Shown here piece by piece: positions 44,328 through 56,626 of a DNA stretch of 64,000 nucleotides. A model generated the notes under the pieces. The model ran no database searches, was not told the DNA's origin, and saw nothing but the letters and a program-made list of their open reading frames with translations. A program made the position numbers and the translations under genes. Positions within the stretch are counted from its first letter, which is position 1. Every line of letters starts with the position of its first letter. Source of the stretch: Termitomyces sp. T153. Taxonomy: Eukaryota > Basidiomycota > Agaricomycetes > Agaricales > Lyophyllaceae. Location: assembly GCA_018296165.2 (NCBI GenBank), contig JACKQL020000012.1, positions 868,001-932,000 on the forward strand, in the 5' to 3' direction.

Positions 44328-47300
44328 ATGGATGCCGCTATGCAGAACATCAACCCAAACCAAATTCAGCATGGAATAAGGATTCTATCCTTAGGTATGC
44401 CTATTTGACCACAAAATACAATCACTAACGTTATCGGAATGATCATCCCAGATGACGGTGGTATACGTGGCCTTTCTGAACTTATCATTCTTCGAGAAAT
44501 TATGTCTCGACTTATGTGCTTGGAAAATACCAGATCTCTACCTAAGCCTTGTGACTATTTTGATATTATCGGTGGAGTTGGAACAGGAGGGTATGTCACA
44601 ACGCCACTTACAAAGTTAGCTATTCAAAGAGAGTATACTAGAGTCATTGCATTGATGCTTGGCCGACTCCGTATGCCTATTGACTTGGCTATTGAGAAGT
44701 ACGTCAACTTCAGCCGGAATGTCTACTCTGATGTCAAGAAATGGAGCATGAGCTCCTACAAGTTCAAGGCCTCTGTCTTTGAATCTGGTATGAGAGATAT
44801 CTTAACATCTGCTGGATTTCTTGGGGATGCATTGCTGCAAGAGGATGAATTTCCCTGCAGAAGGTACATAAGTTATCTGTGTTCCTGATTTATTAGCTGA
44901 CATTCTATAATAATGTATTCAAAGTTTTGTGGTGGCATTTCCTTCTGCCCATATGACACCTCGAGTGTTTAGGACATATAAGGTATCAGCAAACCAAGGT
45001 TATGATTGCACAGTGGTGCAAGCTGCTCGTGCCACCACTGCTATTCCTCAGCTTTTCAAGCCTGTTTCAATTCTCTCTGGTGGTTTAAATGAGGCTTTTA
45101 TCAGTGCTGGTCTTGGGTATAGCAATCCAACCAGTCTTGTTCTGAAAGAGGCTACAATGGTGTTTGGTCTTTCTCAGTCAGTGGCTTGTCTTGTTAGTAT
45201 AGGAGCTGGACATCCTGGCCATATTTCATGGAAGCCAACCCAGATTTTTAAGGAAAATTTGGTGGACCTTCTTCATCAAATAGCTACTAATTGTGAAAAT
45301 GCTTCTGAGAGTCTTGTGGAGCGCTATATACAGACACCTGGTCTATTTTATAGGCTCAGTGTAGATCAAGGACTCCAGAAAATGGCTTTGGATGACTGGA
45401 ATAAACAAGGAGAAATTCAAACCCATTCTCTAGCCTATTTGCAGAAATCAAAAGTTTCTCAAGAATTGGATATGCTTGTGAACACTTTGCATTGGTGTAC
45501 TTCTCAGACTACTCTTGGAACATTAGGTATGTAGTTGGCTTGATTGAATGTGCAATTTTGCTGACCTTTATTGATAGGTGGATATATATCTTCTCAGAGA
45601 ACACAATCAATGATATCTGAGCAAGTACTCCTGCCAGTTGTACCTGCTCCATCTCCTCTGTTCACTGGCAGAGCAGATATTTTGTTACACCTTGCAAAGT
45701 ACTTCAATGCTCATTCAGTGGAACTCCAAGTACAGAAACGTTCTGTGCTGTATGGGTTAGGTGGAGCTGGGAAGACACAAATTGCATGGGAATTTTGTCA
45801 TAAATTTAGGAGCAGGTATAAAACTATTGGATTCTTATCACGCCATTGTCTGATTTGATTATTCATAGATTTTCTTCCATGTATATGATCAATGCCAGCT
45901 CTCAGGCATCCATTGAGCAGTCTTTGATATTAGTTGCTCAGAGTGCTAGATTGACTCAAATTACACCTACTGCTGCTCTCACCTGGTTTTGTCACCAGAA
46001 AAAAGAATGGTTGATAATTTTTGACAATGCTGATGATCCTGATGTAGATCTACAAGACTTCTTTCCTGACTGTAGTCATGGAAATATTCTGATAACCAGT
46101 AGGAATGAAGCATCCAGGATGTATGCACATGAAAACAACTATAAAATTGGAGAAATGTCTGTTGAAGATTCATTGGCAGTGTTTTATAAAACTAGTCAAA
46201 GAGGAAATACTGAGGAGGTAGCTGCACAGGAGCTTGTTCAAGAACTGGGATATTTAACATTGGCTATTGTCCAAGCTGGAAGCTATCTATTTCACAATTC
46301 CTACATGAAGGTTAGCCAGTACCTTGGAAAGTATAGAAAAGATAAGCCAAGATATCTGAAAGAAGTAAGAGAACAAAAGATGGACAAATATCAATATTCT
46401 GTTTTTGCTACTTGGGATCTGAGTTATCAAAAGTTGGATGAAAGAGCAAAGGATATTCTGATGCTATGTGGTGTACTACATCATTCTGAAATACCAGTGT
46501 CAATTTTTCAGAGAGCTTGGAGAAAGATGTTGTATAGTTCTGAGCTAGACATTGAGGAATTACAGAATATGCTAAGAAGATTTTTGAGTGAAGATAAAAT
46601 CTGGAATGATACACTAATGGAAAGATCCATTGATATGCTCAGACAATATTCATTAGTGGAGATAACTGGAAGAGAAGAAATGTTATTAAACATCCACTCA
46701 CTTGTTCATGAGTGGGCTCTCAAATCATTACCAAGAGAGAAACAAGTAAAAGCACAACAGTGTGCACAACAATTATTTTATTGTCTGTGTTTAGGAAATA
46801 AGAAAATAGAATATAAGAATGCAGCACAATGGGTTCTTCATGCAAAAGCATTGATGAATCATCTCAATCAGAGATGTGACAATTATAAAATGGCAGAGGC
46901 ATTAGGAAGAATATTTGGAGGAGCACATTTCTGGAGTGATGCAGAATTACTTCAGCAGCAAGTACTTGAAGCCCATGTTGAAACACATAGCAGCAGACAT
47001 CCAAAGATAATTCAGGCTATGTCTAACCTTGCTGTAACTTTGAGCCAGAGTGGAAAGCTCAAGGAGGCAGAGGAGCTTGACCAGCAAGTCCTCAAGGCTT
47101 GTATTGAAGCATTTGGAACCAGCCATCCAGATACAATTCAAGCCAAGTCTAACCTTGCTGCAACCTTACAGAAAGCTGGAAGATTGGAGGAGGCAGAGGA
47201 GCTTGACCAGCAAGTCCTCAAGGCTCAAATTGAAGCATTTGGAAATAGCCATCCAGATACAATTCAAGCTATGTCTAACCTTGCTGCAACCTTATGGAAA

Positions 47301-47612
47301 GCTGGAAGATTGGAGGAGGCAGAGGAGCTTGACCAGCAAGTCTTCAAGGCTTGTATTGAAGCATTTGGAACCAGCCATCCAGATACAATTCAAGCCAAGT
47401 CTAACCTTGCTGCAACCTTATGGAAAGCTGGAAGATTGGAGGAGGCAGAGGAGCTTGACCAGCAAGTCTTCAAGGCTTGTATTGAAGCATTTGGAACCAG
47501 CCATCCAGATACAATTCAAGCCAAGTCTAACCTTGCTGCAACCTTATGGAAAGCTGGAAGATTGGAGGAGGCAGAGGAGCTTGACCAGCAAGTCTTCAAG
47601 GCTTGTATTTAA
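44328..47612 (+). CDS. Patatin-like / NB-ARC / TPR NOD-like receptor, copy B
   Basis: Six exons: 44328-44394, 44452-44590, 44642-44863, 44925-45526, 45578-45815 and 45869-47612. Introns are 51-61 bp; the joined frame is 1003 codons plus stop. The N-terminal patatin-like domain (about 15-330) has DDGGIRG (23-29) for the oxyanion loop. The GxSxG elbow reads GVGTG (64-68), so the nucleophile Ser is Gly66, and the Asp of the usual DGG/DAG reads SAG (Ser203). Lipase activity is therefore unlikely. NB-ARC has P-loop GLGGAGKT (403-410), Walker B WLIIFDNADD (470-479), GNILITSRNE and GYLTLAIVQAG. Kinesin-light-chain-type TPRs run from about 770 to the end. Family role: intracellular non-self sensing, with nucleotide-driven assembly. 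The stop lies in the sixth TPR unit (GAA to TAA), so the protein may be shortened. Exons 1-3 keep CpG, exon 6 has little. Confidence 0.87.
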
Positions 47613-47625
47613 GCATTTGTAACCA
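47281..47625 (+). repeat. Near-identical 126-bp TPR repeats in NLR copy B
   Basis: Units 47281-47406 and 47407-47532 are identical base for base. The third (47533 onward) is identical until GTATTTAAGCATTTGT, where two G to T changes appear; the first creates the stop at 47610-47612. Preceding units (from about 47030) are more diverged. This points to very recent duplication or homogenisation. Confidence 0.9.
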
Positions 47626-48910
47626 GCCATCCAGATACAATTCAAGCTATGTCTAACCACTAAGAAATAGTGGGCTACTGGAGAATCTAGAAGCTAATTG
47701 TAGGTTTTGTTTTATTAATGTTGAACAATCTTGTGCCAACATTATTTTGAGGTCTTATTTGTTTGTACCATGTTGATGACATCCAACACCTTCTAGCTGT
47801 AAAACAGCTAGATAGGATAGAGTACTAAACAACCTCATACTGAGGAGTGTGAATTTCACAAGGTCCCAGCACCTTATATGAGTGAGGATGCCATGAGATG
47901 AATGTGCATAAATCCAATATCTGAATGGTGTCACTAGAATTTGATACTAGAGGTGACAATGTTGGCAAGAGCAAAGATAGGAGTGTTGAATGAGAATAGG
48001 GTCTTGGCACTTCATACTCATTCTATGCCTCTATTCAGGCTACAGGAGAAATATTCAAACTCCAGCCTCAAATTCACTATCTCAAACCAGCTTTGTTTTC
48101 ATTGGGTATGCCAAATAAATATGCCTACAATATTCCAAACTATCATATCTGTTATAACTTGATACATAAATTCACATTTGAGACTATCAAATACATTGAT
48201 CAAAAGGGCTCAAATAGACTTCATAATAACTCAAATGCTCAGGCTCAGAATTTTTTGTCAAATGTTCAACAATTTCACCAACTGGGCTACAAATCCACAA
48301 TCTTACTAACAAAGATTCACTTGTATAGGCCTCAAATCTGCAAATTTCAGGCTTCTATTTGGCTAAATCTCCCATTAAATCTGCTATCTGATAGACAAGG
48401 GTTGCAGAAGCTTTCCAGGGTCCTCTCTATTGGTCTGCAAGTGTGCACTGATCTTACACCTCTACCAAATCTTAGCCAATGCTCATCTTCTCCAACATTC
48501 ATCTCTATTGCCTAAGCCTCTGTACCTTTCTAAAATGCTAAGCCTGCTTCAATATCCCAAACACACAATACCTCCCATCACCCTGTCAATACAATGCACC
48601 CCTTCTCTACAATGGAACCCTGCATCTACAACACATCCAACATCTACATTCTATCACCATCAAACATGCTAAAATTGAGTCTGCTCACATGTCATTCTAA
48701 GTAATCTATCTTGTATTTTCCCAAAATATTTTCTGAATCACCTTTATACATGTAACAAGAGATGAGGTCTTGGATTACTTATATAGTGTAATTATTATTT
48801 TCTACATACAGCAATGATTGGCATGGCTAATTGAAGTTCAAGTCAAATGATACAGATGGTATCTGCAACAGCAAAGTTTTTATCCTCTAAATTATAGTCC
48901 TTGGATATGT
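47613..48910. other. 3' flank of NLR copy B and unassigned AT-rich DNA
   Basis: One more TPR-like unit continues after the stop to 47660. 47690-47990 matches the flank of copy A. The rest, up to the target site of C2 (AATAC at 48911-48915), is AT-rich and CpG-poor. The open frame 48093-48515 has no recognisable features and I do not call it a gene. Confidence 0.4.
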
Positions 48911-48915
48911 AATAC

Positions 48916-49264
48916 TGTAAGAGCAACCTCTGGGGCAGTGGATTAAAGTCATACAGCTAGCAGAGAGGAATCCAAATTATATTAGTGGAGTAGACAAAGA
49001 TAGAATCAGTAACTAATTATCTAGCAGAGGGGAATCCAAAGAGAACAAGTCTAAGGATCCCCACTGCTCAGTGTGGTGCATCAGCAGGTGGTAGAGGCAT
49101 GGGAACTACTGTACAGATGACTGGAGCTACTCCTAACCCTAGGGTAATGACTGCTGAGGTAATATAGAAAATTCCAGGGTTTTCAAAGGAGCCCCAGAGA
49201 CATCAAACAAGCTGTGGAGGTGCTGGAACAAGTTGCGGAGGTCAAAAATGGAAGTCCCCTAACA
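48916..49264 (-). repeat. 3' LTR of C2
   Basis: 349 bp; minus-strand reading TGTTAGGGGACTTCC ... GAGGTTGCTCTTACA. Paired with 54661-55009. Confidence 0.9.
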
Positions 49265-49275
49265 TCACCCCCCCT

Positions 49276-51392
49276 CTAGCATGCAGCATCTTGATGTGCA
49301 GGGTAAAAGAAGTTGCTGATTGCTTGGTCCACTGGTGAGATAGGGTAGATCCCTTGTATGGCATGCAGGGCATCTGGATGTCTCCGGTGGAACTCCTTGA
49401 CAAGTCTAGGGGTGTGTACATTCTTCCATGGCTCCCAGGAGATGTCCTCAATCCCATAGCCTTTCCACTTCACCTTGTATTGTAGTTGTCTCTGCAATAT
49501 ATGGCTATCCAGGATTTCCTCCACCTTGTATTCCTTGTTGTTGCTGACCACCACAGGGGGCAGCAGAGGCAGTGGACAATGCCCCAGAATGGGATCTTTA
49601 GGGGCTGGAGTTAGTTTGACCATGTTGAACACTGGATGAAGCTTGCACATTCCTGCAGAGAGCCAGAGTTAGTAGGCCAAAGGTTCTACCTGTTGTTCCA
49701 CTGTGAAAGGTCCCAACTGACAGTGTGCCAGTTTTTTTGAGGGCTGGGTAGTTATAATGTTGGATGCATCCAGGTAGACTCAATCTCCAGGCTGATATTT
49801 GTGCTCTGAGTCCTCCCACAGTCATAGTATTGTGCCATGTCATCCTTTGCCTTTGCCAGCGCTGCTCAGGCCTCCTTCTATAACCTCTTCATCTGGTCCA
49901 CAAATTTGTTTGCTGCCTCATTTTCCAAGGGCCAGGCCCAGGGCTCAAAACCCACATGCAGATGCCATCCCATTTCCAGGAAGAATGAGAAAAACTGGGT
50001 GGATGCATAAATGTGGTTGTTGTATTGGAATTCAGCATCAGAGAGGAGTTCATCCCAGTCATCTTGGCATTCATTGCAAAAGAGGCAGAGATACTGCTCT
50101 AACTCCTGGTTTATACATTCCATCTGGCCATTGGACTATGGGTGGTAGGTGGTAGTAGTGTGGAGCTCTACTCCAAGCAGTCAGTAGAGCTCCCAAGTGG
50201 ACTCCGCCACAAATTGTGGTCTCCAATCTGAGACATAGGCATTAGAGAGGCCATGGAGCTTCCAGACATTCCTCTAGTACAGGTTTGTGGCACTCATAGC
50301 AGAGCAGGTGGTGTGGGTTGGAATGAAGTGCACTTGTTTGCCATATAGGTTTACCACCACCATGATTGCATCATAACTGTGGGCATTGGGGAGCTCTACA
50401 ATGAGGTCCACAGATGCCACACTCCATTGTTCCATGGGCACAAGTAGTGGGTGTAACTGTCTATAAAGAAGTTGGTGCTAGGGCTTGGTCCAAAGGCAAA
50501 GATTGCAGGTGCTAGTGTAGGACCCAATGTAGTGGGACATCTAGGGCCACCAGTAGTTCTGCAATACTAGCTCCAGTGTCTTCCACTGTCCAGAGTGCCC
50601 TGTGATATGGGAGTTGTGATGTTGCTCCACAATCCTCCAGCAGAGCTCCAAAATGTTGGGGATGTAGATACAGTCTCAGAAGATCAGGATTCTATCTTAG
50701 AGAGCCTATTTGTCAGTACAGACCACCTTGACACCAGGGGTATGCCCTGACTTCAGTGTCCAAGCAGCTTGTACCACAAGCTCTTCCTACTGACCATTGC
50801 AATTACCCCACTGTATGTTCTGGAAAATGTCTGCTTCCACTTCCTTGATGGCAAGACCCTCCATAGCTCAAATTGTAAACAATTCAGGGTAGAGGAGCAC
50901 AATGTTGCTGTTATCCCCTTCCCCTGTGCTGTGGTCCACTCTCTGGAACAGGGCATCTGGTTTCCCCATGCTCTAACAAGGCTTGTGGTGCAAAGAGAAG
51001 TCAAAGTTGGCAAGGTAGAGGGACCACTGGGCCTGTTGGCAATTGAGCTTCTTGGTTATCCAAAAGTATTCAAAGTTCTTGTGATCTGTCCAGACCTCAA
51101 ACTTGTGCCATGCACCTTCCAGGAAGTGCTGCCACTCCTCAAATGACTGGATGATGGCCAGCATCTCTTTGTCATGGATCTTATAGTTCTATCCCACCAT
51201 ATTCAGGCCCTTGGAGTAAAAGGCCACTAGATGCCACTTCCCATCCTCCAGAGATTGCTGTAAGAGCACAGCCCCAGTGGCAAAGTCAGAGCTATCAGCC
51301 TCCATCTGGAAGGGAGAGTTGTCATCCAGAAAGAGGAGGACAGGTCTGAAAGTCACAGTGCACTCGAGAGTGTCAAAGGCTGTTTGCTCCAA
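49276..51392 (-). pseudogene. C2 RNase H, integrase and chromodomain remnant
   Basis: Minus strand. RNase H at about 51392-50973 (EQTAFDTLECTVTFRPVLLF, ADSSDFATGAVLLQQ, MLAIIQSFEEWQHFLEGAWH). Integrase pieces at about 50760-49880 (INQELEQYLCLFCNECQDDW at the end of the core, VFNMVKLTPAPKD in the linker). The chromodomain is at 49580-49400 (NNKEYKVEEILDSHILQRQL ... YKVKWKGYGIEDISWEPW), better preserved than in C1. Stops interrupt the integrase. Confidence 0.75.
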
Positions 51393-53060
51393 AGGTCCCC
51401 AACTCCATGGAATGTCCTTTCCAGTGAGGTCAAATAGTGAATGGGCATGGTGTGAGAAGTCCTGGATGAATCTCTGATAGAAGTTTGCAAAACCAAAGAA
51501 TGCCTACACTTCCTTCTTGTTCTTGGGCTCTGGCCACTCTGCCATGCCTGCTACCTTCACTGGGTCCATCTCTACAGTTTCATGCAATATGATTATGATC
51601 AGGCTAAAGTACTTGACCTGGGTTTGTTCAAACTCACACTTCTCCAGCTTGAGGTAGAGCTGGTGCTGGTGGAGGTGTTCCAGAACAAGGCAAGCAATCC
51701 ATCCTCCAGCATTTGGTATAGATGAGGATATTGTCAAGGTACACACACACTATGCCCTCTGCTATGAAGTCCCAGAAGATGTTGTTCATTATGGTCTGGA
51801 AGGTGGTGGGGCTATTGGTGAGTCTGAAGAACATAACAAGCAGCTCAAACAATTCCCAGTTGGTCTGAAAGGCAGCCTTTTACTCATCTCCCTCCTGAAT
51901 GTGCACATTGTTGTAACCCCACTGAATGTCCAGCTTAGTGAAGTATTGTGCACCCCAGAGGTTGTTGATGAGCTCAGAGATGAGGGGGAGAGGGTAATGG
52001 TTCTTCACCATCATGGCATTGAGTACCTAGTAGTCCTGGACCAGTTGGAGGGAGCCATCCTTCTTTTTGATGACAAAGACTGGAGAAGCCATTGAAGACT
52101 TGGATGGGCAGATGTGACTGGAGTCCAGGTTCTCCTGCAGGAATGCATCAAGCTTGTTCTGTTTTCAGGGCATGAGCAGGTAGACTTTACAGTTGGAGGG
52201 TACAGAGTCTGGTAGCAGTTTGATGGTGTGGTCCCACCTCTTGCACTCTGGAAGCAAGTTGAACAAAGCTTTGGAGAACACATCCTTGAATGCATGAAAA
52301 TAGAAGGGTACCACATCCTGGAACTCTTGAGGCATGGCATTAGCAGCAAATGCCTGGGCCAGCCATTGAGACATGGTCTGGCTAGCCTGGATCTCTGCAA
52401 TGGAGGGCACTGGATGTATGGTGGTAGCATAGATTCAATCCCCCACTTCTACCACTTTGTTCAGGAGCTCTGGCTCACATATGCCACCAAACTCCCCTCC
52501 ATGCTCCTTCTCTGGAGCTCTGCTGTTGCTCCAATTGTCCTCATAGAGGGCCTCTCTACAAGGGAATGCCAGAGGTAGGGGATCCAGGAGGTCTAAATCT
52601 GCAAAGGGAAGAGGGCCAGCACAACATGCACAGATGGCTGCATGCTCCCAGACTTGGGTCTGGCACTCTGCTCTGTCCTCTGCAGCACAGGCAGAACACT
52701 TCTGGGGACACCTGCTCATGATTACCTCTCCTTTGGTCCAATCAACCTTGGGGTTATGCTCATGGAGCTACATGAAACCAAGGATGATGTCCTGCCTTCC
52801 CAAGCTGGTGATGGCAAATATGGCATGCTCCATGTGGTTCTAATAATGGAGGATGAGATCAACTATGGAGTTGATGGTGCCTGCTTTGTTAGGTGTTCTG
52901 TCAATGTTATAGACAGGAATGGGCTTGGGGAGGGGCTGCATGGTCAGGCCATGGCATTTAATAAACTCTGAGTCCAGAAATAGTCCCATTGCTCTGCTGT
53001 CCAGAAGAGCTGTGACTCCACAGGTTTGCTGAGTGTCCATTGTCTCAATCTTCACATTGA
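51393..53060 (-). pseudogene. C2 protease and RT remnant
   Basis: Minus strand. The protease has TALLDSRAMGLFLDSEFIKC near 53000, with the catalytic D-S-G changed to D-S-R as in C1. The linker MSRCPQKCSACAAEDRAECQ follows at 52719. RT runs from about 52430 to 51420 with LTNSPTTFQTIMNNIFWDF and VYLDNILIYTK, so the second Asp of Y-x-D-D is Asn. Both changes are G to A in the coding strand. Confidence 0.75.
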
Positions 53061-53339
53061 GGTACAGGGAGTTGGCAGATGGGGCAGAGGCTATTACATA
53101 CTATCAGGGCATTCAACATGCCCAAGTGGGGCCATGCTGATGGACCTTCAGAGGTGTTAGGGAGCTCAGTGGGGGCTCTGAAGTTAGTGTTTGTATGTCT
53201 GAAGGGGGGCATTGAGGTTCTTCAGTCTCAGAATAAAGGGTGTCAGAAAAGGCAGTTTCATTTTTTATTGACAGACATGAGAACCTGTTAGCACTCAGCA
53301 ACAGAGGCATACACCTCATTCATTGCTCAACTAAAAATT

Positions 53340-54570
53340 CCCCTCCAGCTCTGGAGGGAGGCACATGCACTGATTTCTTCTGGGGTCAATCTCCAGTGTA
53401 GGCCCATCCAGCAACAGAGCTCTGGCAGCATCCTTCATGGCTAGCAGCTACAGAAGGAGTTCCTCCTGCTCCACCATGGAAAGGTAGCATACCTCCAGGC
53501 CTAGGGGGCTGTGCCATACAAAGTGCCCAGGCTTCTAGCATCTCTAGCACAGCAGCAGAGTAGCACGGAGCTGCCTGGCAACATCCACATTCATGGAGAT
53601 CCCTGGTGACAGGGGGCATGCTGCAGGGATAGCTGGAATAAAGGCTGGCATTGGACAGGCAAGTGCAGAGTAGCGGAAATTGCTGATTGGAGCTGGGTGC
53701 AGCACAGAGCAGGGGTGGCAGAGCTCCCTCCAGATCTTCATGAGTTGCCATTGGTCCCAGGCCACCTCATACCATAACACAATCTTTTCATCATTGGGGC
53801 AATACTCCACCAAATTGTCAATGCGTTCTACCAGTGCAGGGTGCAAGCCATCCTGGAAAGTAAGGCATAGTTGGAGGCCATTGGAGTAAGTGGCCTGCTC
53901 CACCAGAGCCCAGAATAAGTCAATGTACTCATCCAGTATACACTTCCCTTGTCCATACTACTCCCTATTGTGTAGTGTCAAGGCTGCAGTCTTAACAGGG
54001 TCTAATGGAAAAAAATCTGCATGGAAGTCCTTCTCAAAGGCAGCCCAGTCTGGAAAGCTTTCAACACCTCTGGAGCAGCAAAAGACTTGCAGAGCATAAG
54101 TAGAGGCACATCTAGTCTTCATGTATGACAGCACCCAGGCTATTTTTGATGTGTTGGAGTCAAAGGCATCCCTGCTGAGGTGGATATAGGTGAGGCAGGA
54201 CTGTAGGAATTGCTCCCCACCAGAGCAGGCACCATCATACATGTTTAGTAACATGGGATGTGGAATTCATGGCCATAAGGTCACTGGAGCTGCAAAGATG
54301 GGTGCAGATATGGTCAGGGCTGGTTCTACAGCCACAGGAGGAGCAGAGTTAGAGAGTAGACATTCAAGCAGTGCCTGGAGGAATTGGGAGATAAGATCAG
54401 TTGTTCAATGGAGAGTAGAGAGTTCAGTAGTATGGTGGGTCAGAGATGATTGTGTTAATTGCACCTGGGTTTCTAGGTGAAGCAGGCAAGTTCAGGCTTT
54501 GTCCTGCAGGGCTGGGACCTCCAAGAGTGTGTCTGGGTTGGCAAGCTGAGACATAGAACTCTACAGTGTT
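53340..54570 (-). pseudogene. C2 gag remnant
   Basis: Minus strand. Capsid-like FLQSCLTYIHLSRDAFDSNT, DWAAFEKDFHADFFPLD and LCLTFQDGLHPALVERIDNL match C1 gag. The zinc knuckle region near 53540 has lost Cys codons to stops (RC-stop-KPGHFVWH). The N-terminal part near 54560 corresponds to the C1 MSQLAN start. Confidence 0.7.
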
Positions 54571-54660
54571 TAGTTCTGGTGGGGAAGCAATGAGTAGTGG
54601 CTTGAAAGTTCCTTGTAGCTATGAGGGGCTTCTAAACCAGTTTTAGGAGACTTGTTCTGC

Positions 54661-55009
54661 TGTAAGGGCAACCTCCAGAGCAGCAGATTGGAGTCATGCA
54701 GCTAGCAGAGGGGAATCCAAAGTATATTAGCAGAGTAGACAATGATACAATCAGTAACTAATCACCTAGCAGAGGGTGATCCAAAGAGAACAAGTCTAAG
54801 GATCCCTGCTGCTCAGCATGGTGCATCAGTGGGTGGCAGAGGTGTGGGAACTACTGTACAGATGACTGGAGCTACTTCTAACCCTAGGGCAATGACTGCT
54901 GAAGTAATATGGAGAACTCTGGGGTTCTAAAAGGAGCTCTGGAGATGTCAAACAAGCTGCGGAGGTGCTGGAACAAGTTGCAGAGGTTGGAAATGGAAGT
55001 CCCCTAACA
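54661..55009 (-). repeat. 5' LTR of C2
   Basis: 349 bp, plus-strand reading TGTAAGGGCAACC ... AGTCCCCTAACA. The 5' end is set by the AATAC duplication at 55010-55014. Confidence 0.9.
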
Positions 55010-55014
55010 AATAC

Positions 55015-55920
55015 TTATAAACAGTCAATTCAAACACTGGTATTAATAATAAAAAGAACAAAAAGATTTTGATACATGACTCTGAGGAAGTTGCAAAGAA
55101 ATTTGATCATATTTTTGCAGTTTAGTCTTGTAGCTTCAAAACATAAAAATGGGAGTTGGTGAGAGTGGCACTTTTGCTACTAGGATTGGTGTATTGTTTT
55201 TATTCCTGCTACTTTAGTAGTAGGATCTTGTGGTCCAATCAAAAAAAAAGTTCAAAGTTGATTCAGATAACTAGCCTGGACCATTGATCTAGGCAGTCCA
55301 TCCATTTCTGTGAATTTTATTTGTTAATCTATCTATTTTTTTAATTGTTTATTTTCCCTGTCCTTACTTTTCCTCACTCAGGTCTGTGTTCTATTTTCAT
55401 TTGTACCCCAAAGGTGAATGTTCCATGTTATTCAAGATGAATGTTTCATTCTTCCTTCCACATCCATATTTTGATTCAACATTAAACAGTTCAAATATAA
55501 AAGATTTCAAACTGCTTCATCCTTTTAACACTATGTCTCCTTTCCCTTTACCTTCATGTTACATCCTCCCTGGCACCCATCCTATACAATCCACAATCAA
55601 ATCTGTTTCCTTCTATCTGATCAACATTCTTCCCCAGTTACTACCAGTGTGATGACTTGCCATGCAAAGAAAGGTTTGTCTGTATGTAATGCTTCAAGCT
55701 CATTTCTATATTCAATTATAGCTAACAAATCCCAGAATTGCATAACCATAAAAATTAGTATGACAAAGGTAATTGGACCTGAAATAGTTGGTCACTGGAT
55801 AGGCAAGCAACATGAGTGATCCTTTGTAAAAACATTGTTGCCTACTGAAAGTAAAAAGTGGGTAGTCAATTGATGCAACTTCTGGTTGATATTGGAGAAC
55901 ACATCCTGTCCTGACTAAAT
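55015..55920. other. Unassigned AT-rich DNA between C2 and gene H
   Basis: CpG-poor. A short lysine-rich stretch (INNKKNKKILIHDSEEVAKK near 55045) and the frame 55386-55652 are open but match nothing I know. Some of this may be upstream exons of the decayed gene H (for example CDDLPCKERF near 55650). No gene call is made. Confidence 0.35.
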
Positions 55921-56626
55921 CTTTGTGACCATTGCATTGTTGGCAGGACATGTAAGAAATTGCATGTCATTGTGCAAAATCACATTGCAAAAAATATTAT
56001 GAGGATCTTTGGTGGCCTTGGTTTGAAAGGGGAGCAGATTTTGAATTCATTAAAAGACATCAATAGCATCATTGAAGGGTCAAGCATCTTGCTAATGCTG
56101 AACCCATGGACATTTTACCTGCAAAACCTTGACATTTTCTGCCAAAATGGTCAAAGTGCACATGTTGTAAATAGGCTAATGGAGGTGGATAACTTGATGC
56201 TAGCAACAAAATCACTAGTTGTCAAAGCCCAGTTTGCAGGGATGCCAAATGTGAAAACAATCAAGATATTGTGGTGCAGTTGGGTTGAAGTGAACATATT
56301 CAAATCTACAACAACAAATCCATTGATGCCCATGATTGATTTTCATTTATCTGTCATGATGAATTATATTTCATTCAATGAGATATATTGCACTTATCCT
56401 GAACTAACCTTTGATTATCTAAATGTGGCCAACATGTAAACTGCAATTACATCTCTGGTGGGTCAATTTTCAAATGTATTGATGAAATATGTTGGAAGGG
56501 ACTACCCTTTTGCAATGTCATTAAACAACTGGGGGAAATGGTCAAACCACATTTGCAGCACTGATCTGTTGTGCCCCAGAACACTTCGATATTTGCAAGA
56601 CAGCTATGTTTTTCAGTGCTATATCT
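55921..56626 (+). pseudogene. Decayed gene H, 5' and central part
   Basis: Coding-like frame LCDHCIVGRTCKKLHVIVQN ... GGLGLKGEQILNSLKDINSI, then IIEGSSILLMLNPWTFYLQN with LDIFC, and LTFDYLNVANM followed by TAA at 56437, probably a former CAA codon since the same frame continues (TAITSLVGQFSNVLMKY ... HICSTDLLCPRTLRYLQDSY). The GS ... N-L-D-I spacing recalls the G-S and D-x-D positions of nucleotidyltransferase folds; this is inference and the first Asp is Asn. The CPRTLR-type ending is seen, from memory, in a large uncharacterised agaricomycete family. Element F interrupts it at 56627. Confidence 0.45.

Larger units (their letters stand above)
48916..55009 (-). mobile_element. Ty3/gypsy chromovirus C2, complete
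   Basis: 6094 bp, two 349-bp LTRs (48916-49264 and 54661-55009) and a perfect 5-bp target duplication AATAC (48911-48915 and 55010-55014). On the minus strand the order is gag, protease, RT, RNase H, integrase, chromodomain, purine tract (TAGAGGGGGGGTGA, 49278-49265). It is the same family as C1 but has no nested insertion. Stops and altered catalytic residues make it non-autonomous. Confidence 0.92.

Noticed and set aside
48093..48515. 140-codon plus-strand frame right of the NLR copy B
   Set aside because: AT-rich DNA, no splice context, no recognisable motif, and composition like the neighbouring non-coding DNA.
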